This document shows positions 58,890 through 64,000 of a DNA stretch of 64,000 bases, piece after piece (within the stretch, counting starts at the first letter, position 1; every line of letters starts with the position of its first letter). Source of the DNA: Platycnemis pennipes. Taxonomy: Eukaryota; Arthropoda; Insecta; Odonata; Platycnemididae. The notes below the pieces were generated by a model that was not told where the DNA came from, searched no databases, and saw only the letters and a list, made by a program, of their open reading frames with translations. The DNA is taken from contig OW121849.1 in the NCBI GenBank assembly GCA_933228895.1, positions 124,810,849-124,874,848 on the forward strand, read 5' to 3'. Both the position numbers and the translations under genes were made by a program.

Positions 58890-59170
58890 TTTTAGAGCTA
58901 TAAGACCAACATGATGAAAAACACGCCATGTAGGGTTCCACATTGATTTAATGAAACCCAATCGATTTCGATGAACATAGAGTCATTATCAAGGATACTT
59001 TAATGGGCAACAATTTTCTATCCTTATGCACAAAATACTTGGTGAAATGGCTGTGGGTTGCAGGAAAGGAAAGGGGTGTTTGGGGGTTGTTTGGAGGCTT
59101 GGGGGTAGGAAAAGTTGGAAGGCAGGGGTGATAAGGGTCCAAGCATTATTGTTCTTAACAAAAGTTACCA
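58890..59170 (-). mobile_element. Penelope-like 3' UTR and tail, minus strand
   Basis: On the minus strand a C-rich stretch (CCCCCAAGCCTCCAAACAAC, CCCCAAACACCCC) is followed by AGTATCCTTGATAATGACTC, TATGTTCATCGAAATCGATT and GGGTTTCATTAAATC. CT/C-rich 3' UTR followed by TGATAATGAC..CGAAATCG..TT is the same plan as the other PLE ends in this window. The 61-64-codon minus-strand frames here may be the last coding remnants but have no recognised motif. Confidence 0.5.
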
Positions 59171-59579
59171 ACAAATGAAGTGCCGTGATTTTATTTCAGC
59201 CAATAATTTCGAAACGTTAAATAAAGACCCCACAAATATATTTCAAAATACGCTAATATCAGTAGTGAATAGCTGTTCATTACTGCTTTCACCTTGCATT
59301 AAAAGACAGCTGATGTAAATAAACCTCTACCACCGAAGGTGCACGGTCTACTCAAAACCCATAAATCCAAGTGTGCCCAGTTGTTTCACATATTTCCTCC
59401 CCCTCTCAACTCCTTGCCTCTTAAATAAATTCCCTCCTTATGGCTGATTCTCTGATGATTCAAACCTACCTACTGCACCAAGAACTCCACCGAGTTAGTT
59501 AACAAGCCTTACCCGAGATTGGCTTAGGAAATCTTCGGTTAGTGAAGTGGTGGGTGACTTCCACAGACACTTGACATCT

Positions 59580-59885
59580 ACATCTATATCCACCTAATAC
59601 CCTGCAAGCCACCGCGAGAGTGTGTGGCAGGGGGCGAAGATGTCCAAGCATGCACTATTGACATACAAACAAGCTACTATTGGGTCTCATGCAACTAAAT
59701 TGTTAGTATCTACACAATGGTTTAATACATGCATCATGCACCACAGACTATTCTAAAATATTTCCCCTACCTATCTCTTTGCTATACTGCATATTGTGTT
59801 CTTTTATAGTACGGGGGAAAATGACATTTTAAATCTATCACTACGACAAATACAACACGCAGGTTTCAACAAAGAACTTAATACC
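59580..59885 (-). pseudogene. LINE type A-like 3' end, minus strand
   Basis: Reverse complement of the type A text at 48440-48720 and 52990-53300. On the plus strand it reads CATCTACATCTATATCCACC, CCTGCAAGCCACCGCGAGAG, TGTGTGGCAGGGGGCG, then ATTTCCCCTACCTATCTCTT and TATAGTACGGGGGAAAATGA. On the minus strand the MSFFPRTI box is present with a one-base loss. Inverted relative to the duplication and about 2.2 kb to its right. Confidence 0.65.
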
Positions 59886-60839
59886 GTGAAAAATATATAC
59901 ATGAACAATGGTCACAGCGAACAATCTGTTGACAAACTAAGCCACAAAATGTCAAATTACAATATAGTGGAATCTACGTCCAATTTATCAGTGTTTCCTC
60001 GGATAAAACAACAAAAGTGATGCAAATTGCCTTTCTGACTCCCTCTTTCCAATAGTGTAAGCAATCTTATTCCCAGAACCGCAAAGTTTGTTTTTGCTCC
60101 CCCACTTCCCTTTGCAGGATCCCATTCGATACAAATGAAAGTGCTGTGCCTGAAGTTAAAAGTGTGTACGCGCTAAAATGAGATGAGTGTGATGGTGTGT
60201 ACTTTGGCCCCAACGGGAAGAAACTTCAAATTTCGCATCAAAGAAAATCAGATGTGCCCAACAAAAATCCTTAAAGTCACATCTTACCCAGCACTTAGCA
60301 GGAACGGGGCATAAAAGTGATTTCAATGGTGTTTTTTTACGTAAGAATAAATCAATCTTACACATTCTCAGCACGTTATATTCACATTCAAATCCTGAAT
60401 TTTTATGCATGATACATAATTTTCATGAGATAGGACAGCCGTCAGAAGTATTACTCTACGTGCAACAATTTCACTAGCAAAAATTCAAAATCGGGAAAGT
60501 ATTACATGCAATGCTTTGCAATAATATCTTCAAAAAATAAAAAGTCAGCAATTGCATCATTTCTGAAATTTTTCAGATAAAGTATACGTTTGGATTATTT
60601 TATAAAAGTATATAATAATTTGAAAGTAATACTTTTTCCGTTGATACCTAAACTTTTTCCACCTTTCTAACCTTGATATGTGACATTGGGCGCAGGAACG
60701 TAAAGGAAGTCAACAACAGTCGCCGATCAAAGAACAAATTGCTGAAAATTCCTTTGCTCTCAGCTTTTTGATCCCAAGTAACACTCGCCGAAAAGTTTCA
60801 CGTGGGATAAATCTGCAAAATTACACGCACAGTCAGAAG
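59886..60839. other. No recognisable feature
   Basis: AT-rich with several short open frames without motifs. CpG content begins to rise after about 60690. Confidence 0.4.
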
Positions 60840-61380
60840 CCGTTCAGCAAAGAAACCGAGACTGGTGTCAGATGTTGATGGTATCTTAAATGCGCGCTTG
60901 GGAGCACAGTCCATCCAAATGTTGCCCCGACACACGCAGCGAGTCATTCATTTCCCTCACTGAGACCTCCACTCAACTCGTCTATCTCGCCCACCATCCC
61001 GAGTGGGAGGCATCCGCAAAGGATTCATTCCGATCGAGAACGCTTTAATGTCGTCGCATTTCTCGTTATATTATATTTCTAGCTCGCATCACGCGCGTGG
61101 GAGGTGACAAAGTTGGTGCACGAGACCTGGGATGGAATCTGCCATTTGAGGAGCCCAACTTCCATTCACCCTCTCGACGATGAGGCGCAGAGGGGAGAGA
61201 GGAGGGACAGCAAGGCCACGGGCGGGAGTGTAATCTCGAGAGACCCGAGGCTATCAAGCCAACAGGAGGCAGAAGGAAAACGAGTTGTGATGTGGAGGGA
61301 GTTTTCGGTGTCATGCTTGAGATCATCACGGAACTATCGCTCTCATTTTCAGCTATTGAGGTTCGCCGCGGATAAAAGTT
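60840..61380. promoter_or_regulatory. CpG-rich block, candidate promoter / exon
   Basis: About 36 CpGs in 540 bases against an AT-rich background, with CGCGCG at 61092-61097. Overlapping frames exist on both strands (plus 61104-61382, 92 codons; minus 61066-61515, 149 codons), without a recognisable domain. Either composition marks a host regulatory region or exon, or it is an unrecognised GC-rich element. Composition is the only evidence. Confidence 0.3.
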
Positions 61381-61529
61381 AAAATAATAGAAAAAAATCT
61401 CATGGCAAGATATTCCGAGGTACTGAAGTACAGTATCAAGTGATATGCGTCCATAGAAATAAACTAAAACTCCTGAAATCGATATGAGGAATGTGCACTC
61501 GATAAAACGAATCAATTTTGGACATAAGG

Positions 61530-61620
61530 TTTCGGTGCGGCCTAATGATTAAAGTAATCGGCTGACAGTGGATGGATTCTTGGTTTAAATGCAAAAAAAA
61601 GCCGGTGTGAACGTCCTGTA
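61530..61620 (+). mobile_element. Possible SINE head (tRNA-like), worn
   Basis: GGTGCGGCCTAATGATTAAA resembles a tRNA A-box region and TTGGTTTAAATGC a worn B box about 45 bases later. No body signature follows, so this may be a tRNA-derived fragment of another SINE family. Confidence 0.3.
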
Positions 61621-63029
61621 AACTACCTAAAGTACGGTAAAATCTAGTTACCCATCTTTACAGAAAAACAATACTTCGTGGTAAGTAGCAAATGTCCTGA
61701 TGACGTTAAATTCTTTTTTTTAGTCAGTAAAATACGTTATTAGTTTACTAAAACTATTCTTAGGAGAGGAAATTGCAATAACCCATGAAGGAAGGGAATT
61801 TGTAATCAGTATCGTGGATAGCCCAAGATCCTTATTTCCTAATGGTTTCATCTTCCTCCTGCCGTTTTACTTCCTGAATAATCCGCTACGCCCACACCCG
61901 ACGAAGTTATCCCGCGATATTTTCTATGGTTCCCTCTGTTTCTCTCGCATGCCTTCCATTTTTTTCTAAATACGCAAACTTATGATCAAATGATATTCAC
62001 ATTTCAACACCTGCGAGCATTACTCCAGCAACATTTGATATAAAAATCAAGAGTTACGTACATATAAATGTGAAAAGACATTTTTGGTGGAATATGAAAC
62101 TGAATTCGAGATTTAATTTTTCTGAATTCAATGTCATATGATACCAATCCTCCAGCCTAATTACGAGCTGTCTTTTTAGGTTTTCTGTTGGCCCTTCAGT
62201 CGGGCGCCCTTCAACTGGTAGTGTTATACTTCGCCCCCCCCTCGCCCCCCTCCTTCCGAGAGATGAAGAAAAGGTGCCTCAGGGTTGAGTGAGGTCGAGG
62301 GCAAGGAGACAGGGCCACGCACGCGCATGACCCTTAAAGCAATGGGCCTCGTAGGACGATTGGAGAGGGGTGGAGGGAGGTTGAAGAAGATAAGAAAAAA
62401 ATTCCCTCTTCAAAATGCTTACTTTCTACAAGCCTCGCAATCATGATCATGCGCCTCCTCTAAATTCTAGAGAAATTCTGATTTTAGAAGGCCTGAGTCA
62501 CTGGAAAAAAGACTGAATATCCATTTAATAACTTTTTATTTAATTATGCATTAAAAATAGGGATTCAGTGTGGTCATATTAATGATCACAAAAGTGCACT
62601 GATAGTTTTATCAATTGTAGAATTAGATTTCAAGGTCAACTGCTTAAGTTATATCCCACCATAATACATTTGTATCATTACTCTAATCTTTAGAAAAACG
62701 CAACATTCATATCCTTCGCGGTCATCAGGCCGACACATTACCGACCTGACTACGGTGGCTAGGAACAGTTTATCAAAATAACCGTTTGTAGTCAAACTAA
62801 AATTTTTAGACGAAATATTACGTTATAATGAAATTAGGATAATAATTCAACATAAAAAAACGAATACTTCTGAGAAAAAGTTTCACCTCAAATGTTGTGT
62901 ACGAATACAAATTAAGACATTTCACCAACAGTTTTCGCCAGTAGTATTCAAAACAAATGAAGAACTTTAAACTGCTAATGATACTTGTTGATATGAATAA
63001 TATCCAGCTTGTATGTAATAATCAATAGT
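61621..63029. other. No gene recognised; GC-rich patch
   Basis: AT-rich except 62190-62355, where GTCGGGCGCC, a run of C interrupted by TCG and CGCACGCGCATG give a CpG-rich patch with G-rich downstream text. No open frame or repeat explains it. Confidence 0.35.
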
Positions 63030-63042
63030 CAAAAATTCTTAG

Positions 63043-63095
63043 TTTGGTTGGACGCAGCTCTCCACTCGATTATCCTATTAGCTAAGACAATGGAC
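63043..63095 (-). pseudogene. LINE C-terminal scrap (copy 7)
   Basis: Minus-strand reading NRIIEWRAASNQTK, the last residues of the WRAASNQS LINE family seen at 7699, 24640 and elsewhere. Only about 50 bases are recognisable. Confidence 0.6.
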
Positions 63096-63262
63096 ATAAT
63101 GAGTAATTAAAGGACTAGAGACGTGTCTAGATAAAAAAAACAGTATATATAATTATCTGTGATAAAAATATGTATTTTAAGGACATCATAATACGCATAA
63201 TATTTGGTGATTCTTTTGCATAACAAACACAATCCATAAAATAAAAAAATGACATGCCTTAC

Positions 63263-63500
63263 CATCAGTGAAAACTTCCGAGCTGCCTGAGTCTTGAGTT
63301 ATCGTGTTGCACTGTAGGCGAAGATAAATACTCGTTCTTTTCGGGGAGAACATTGGAGAATCGCTCCTTGCTCCAGGGGTGTGGCAACAAGTTATCTCGT
63401 GCCCGAAAATTGTTTGTGTCATCCATCCACCCTTGACCCTTGGTAAATTGAAGGAGAGAAGCGGAGGAATGGCCACGTAAACTGGAGCGAGAGAAAGAAG
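63263..63500 (-). other. Possible first exon of a host gene, minus strand
   Basis: About 30 bases downstream of a TATA box (see 63495-63540) the minus strand carries open frames starting at 63476 (ATG; MAIPPLLSFNLPRVKGGW) and further up. It runs into CACTGATG|GTAAGGCATG, a good 5' splice site with the GT at 63262-63261. The AT-rich sequence after it fits an intron. If real, the exon would encode about 70 residues before the splice. No domain is recognised and no second exon is seen within the window. Confidence 0.3.
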
Positions 63501-63540
63501 GAACGTTTATCGCCAAGACAGGCCATTTATATAGACAGCG
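63495..63540 (-). promoter_or_regulatory. Candidate TATA core promoter, minus strand
   Basis: The minus strand reads GCGCTGTCTATATAAATGG, with TATATAAAT at 63533-63525, in a locally GC-richer setting (GACTCCCAAGCGCTG upstream). The expected start lies near 63500, in CGATAAACGTTCC. No arthropod TCAGT initiator is present there. The pairing with an open frame and splice donor downstream is what makes it worth listing. Confidence 0.35.
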
Positions 63541-64000
63541 CTTGGGAGTCCCTACTCCCAATCCAGATATTCATTCCGAGGAGTTGTTCTCTCAATAAAT
63601 GAAAATGGGAATATACCACACGGGTATGTGGAATGATATGTGTATCTGTGGAGAAGCGCACGAGTAACACATGCGTTCGTGGTCCTCACGCTACTGATTT
63701 GAGCTCTTAGCATAATCTCAGCCCATCACGGTCCATATTTTATTCAGATTCTTTTATTATTGAAAAGAAAACGGTAAAGTTAAGGCTTTACGAGGCAAAT
63801 AACGCAAACAAGGAAAGGGTTCTGACAGTGAAAATATGGCCTGCACGTACAAATATTCCAGTACATTTTATATAAAGTATTGAAACATGTCAAGTATTAC
63901 CAAAAATTGATCTTGGGGCAAGAAAATAACTCTTGGAGTTAAAATGGCTACTTAACTGGAAGGAGGGTTAATTGCATAGTTTATTTGAGAAAGCAAATAA
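63541..64000. other. No recognisable feature
   Basis: Upstream side of the candidate promoter; AT-rich, with nothing readable. Confidence 0.4.

Noticed and set aside
61066..61515. 149-codon minus-strand open frame
   Set aside because: No domain is recognised, a plus-strand frame of 92 codons overlaps it, and the GC-rich composition explains the openness. Kept only as part of a CpG-rich block.
62700..62760. GGTCATCAGGCCGACAC as a Penelope-like tail
   Set aside because: Only a short resemblance; no CT-rich 3' UTR or paired tail is nearby.

Overview
The window is eukaryotic, AT-rich, non-coding-dominated DNA, most likely from an insect or another arthropod. There is no operon structure and there are no ribosome-binding sites. 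No complete host gene can be recognised. What can be read is dominated by transposable-element fossils of kinds common in arthropods: Penelope-like elements (PLEs), at least two kinds of non-LTR retrotransposon (LINE), tRNA-derived SINEs, solo LTRs and short DNA transposons/MITEs. The species cannot be named from this sequence alone.

Layout. 0-9 kb: degenerate 11-bp-period repeats in two blocks, a retroelement-like unit with a roughly 245-bp triplication, a LINE tail and a SINE. 9.8-10.5 kb: a 179-bp tandem duplication followed by a CpG-rich patch. 14-17 kb: a 40-bp tandem repeat, a minus-strand SINE and a PLE remnant. 20.7-21.2 kb: a strongly CpG-rich block that could be a promoter or first exon. 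22.7-24 kb: the best-preserved coding sequence, a 333-codon stop-free frame encoding the 3' half of a PLE (end of the reverse transcriptase, Cys-rich linker, GIY-YIG endonuclease). 24.6-26.6 kb: LINE tails, a perfect-looking hairpin and two SINEs. 30.5 kb: a 278-bp solo LTR with a 4-bp target duplication. 33.6-35 kb: a dead LINE split by PLE-like tail sequence. 35.3 kb: a 432-bp MITE. 37.3 kb: a tail-to-tail PLE repeat. 41.4-45.1 kb: two minus-strand LINE remnants, the first split by a 943-bp TA-flanked DNA transposon. 48.2-57.4 kb: a 4.5-kb segment duplicated head to tail. 57.4-60 kb: more PLE, LINE, SINE and MITE pieces. 60.8-63.6 kb: CpG-rich DNA and a possible TATA promoter with a first exon on the minus strand.

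The most informative object is the tandem duplication. Each unit carries the same nest: a LINE C-terminus, a second LINE C-terminus, a PLE GIY-YIG end lying head to head with an inverted partial copy of itself, and a third LINE C-terminus. Because the units are copies, each serves as the empty site for insertions in the other. This shows that the 829-bp solo LTR (unit 2) and a 528-bp MITE (unit 1) arrived after the duplication, and it gives their exact ends and target duplications.

All calls come from reading the sequence by eye. Family names rest on remembered motif patterns, not database searches.
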